A DNA stretch of 46,342 nucleotides, from IMG/VR virus record IMGVR_UViG_3300010373_000014, positions 1 to 46,342 of that record; one strand, written 5' to 3'. Both the position numbers and the translations under genes were made by a program. Position 1 is the first letter of the stretch, and each line of letters starts with the position of its first letter. Of the stretch, positions 45,970 to 46,342 are shown piece by piece. The stretch is from a virus. The notes beneath the pieces were generated by a model. The model made no database searches. It was not told the DNA's origin and saw only the letters and a list, made by a program, of their open reading frames with translations.

Positions 45970-46342
45970 TTATGAAACTCCATCAAACGCACCAACTGCT
46001 CCGCGCGATAATGCTAAATCACCCCATGCTTGGCTAATTGGTTGTGGTAAATCATACCAATATGCATTATAACTTGTACATTCACCATTAATCATATCTA
46101 GTGGTGTATTTGGTCCCCAAGCTGAGAATGTTGGCCAATTTGCATAACCATGAGTAAATCTATTAGCTAAACTACCAGAAATATTCGGATCAAATTGATC
46201 ACCAAAGTTTTTTTCTAGAACTGGGTCTGCTGATGGATATTCACTATATGCGCCATTCTGTATAAGAAATCCATGAAGATATGGTGCAACATTTCGCCAA
46301 CAACCATCATTACCAATATATGTTGGTAAACCAGGAGTTAAA
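45970..46342 (-). CDS. Putative hydrolase-like protein (C-terminal part, continues from 1-716)
   Basis: C-terminal end of the 321-aa frame that begins at 716 and crosses the join. This part reads FGDQFDPNISGSLANRFTHG, NWPTFSAWGPNTPLDMINGE and WYDLPQPISQAWGDLALSRG, ending TAA at 45970-45972. Aromatic-rich and polar, with no membrane segment. Bases 46220-46342 duplicate 1-123. Whole-gene notes are given with the N-terminal part. Confidence 0.6.
   Translation of the reverse strand, partial: LTPGLPTYIGNDGCWRNVAPYLHGFLIQNGAYSEYPSADPVLEKNFGDQFDPNISGSLANRFTHGYANWPTFSAWGPNTPLDMINGECTSYNAYWYDLPQPISQAWGDLALSRGAVGAFDGVS
46220..46342. repeat. Terminal direct repeat, right copy
   Basis: Identical to bases 1-123; see the left copy. 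Collapsing the two copies gives a circle of about 46,219 bp in which the interrupted minus-strand gene is whole. Confidence 0.95.

Overview
The window reads as the complete genome of a tailed bacteriophage, most likely of the podovirus type. The first 123 bases (1-123) are repeated exactly at the end (46220-46342). A reading frame that runs off the left edge on the minus strand continues in frame at the right end, giving 321 codons across the join. The molecule is therefore a circular (or circularly permuted) genome of about 46,219 bp that was opened inside a gene. It carries a large terminase, a portal, a scaffold-like protein, a candidate major capsid protein, podovirus-like adaptor and nozzle-like candidates, and three consecutive large candidate ejection proteins. 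No tape measure, tail sheath, integrase, lysogeny repressor or RNA polymerase was recognised, which points to a short-tailed, virulent phage that relies on host polymerase. The host cannot be named; the near-consensus sigma70-type promoters only say it is a bacterium.

Layout. (1) The late operon is on the minus strand. It starts at a TTGACA-N17-TAAGAT promoter at 2427-2399, begins with the candidate small terminase, crosses the join and ends at 19413, about 29 kb later. In transcription order it carries: small terminase; small proteins; a hydrolase-like protein split by the window edge; holin- and lipoprotein-like genes; large terminase; portal; scaffold; capsid; a two-domain glycosyltransferase; adaptor and tail genes; fibres and a spike; a DUF5675 protein; and the ejection proteins. 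Many junctions are TAATG or ATGA overlaps. (2) The control region (about 2361-5159) holds a GC-rich, dyad-rich spacer of 687 bp, a short rightward operon of five small genes ending at a strong terminator, two small leftward genes each with its own near-consensus promoter, and a 468-bp spacer with divergent promoters. (3) The early/middle operon is on the plus strand (5160-19420). It carries zinc-binding small proteins, a SprT-protease/SNF2-helicase fusion, a Cas4-like Fe-S nuclease, a Sak4-like recombinase, a single-strand binding candidate, a MazG-like protein, a polymerase with an N-terminal uracil-DNA-glycosylase domain, a DUF3987-type P-loop protein, a deaminase-like protein and two tRNA genes (Leu-UAA, Met-CAU).

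How it fits together. Replication would rest on the glycosylase-exonuclease-polymerase fusion with the DUF3987 protein. Recombination and repair would use the Cas4-like nuclease, the Sak4-like ATPase, the ssDNA-binding candidate and the SprT-SNF2 protein. The late operon builds the particle and lyses the cell. The most unusual points are the SprT-SNF2 fusion; the polymerase with a cluster-less UDG domain and altered finger residues; a strong genome-wide excess of the hexamer GCGCGC (about 69 copies by eye) that is missing from the control region; a glycosyltransferase between capsid and tail genes; and an ejection-protein gene with no ordinary start codon.
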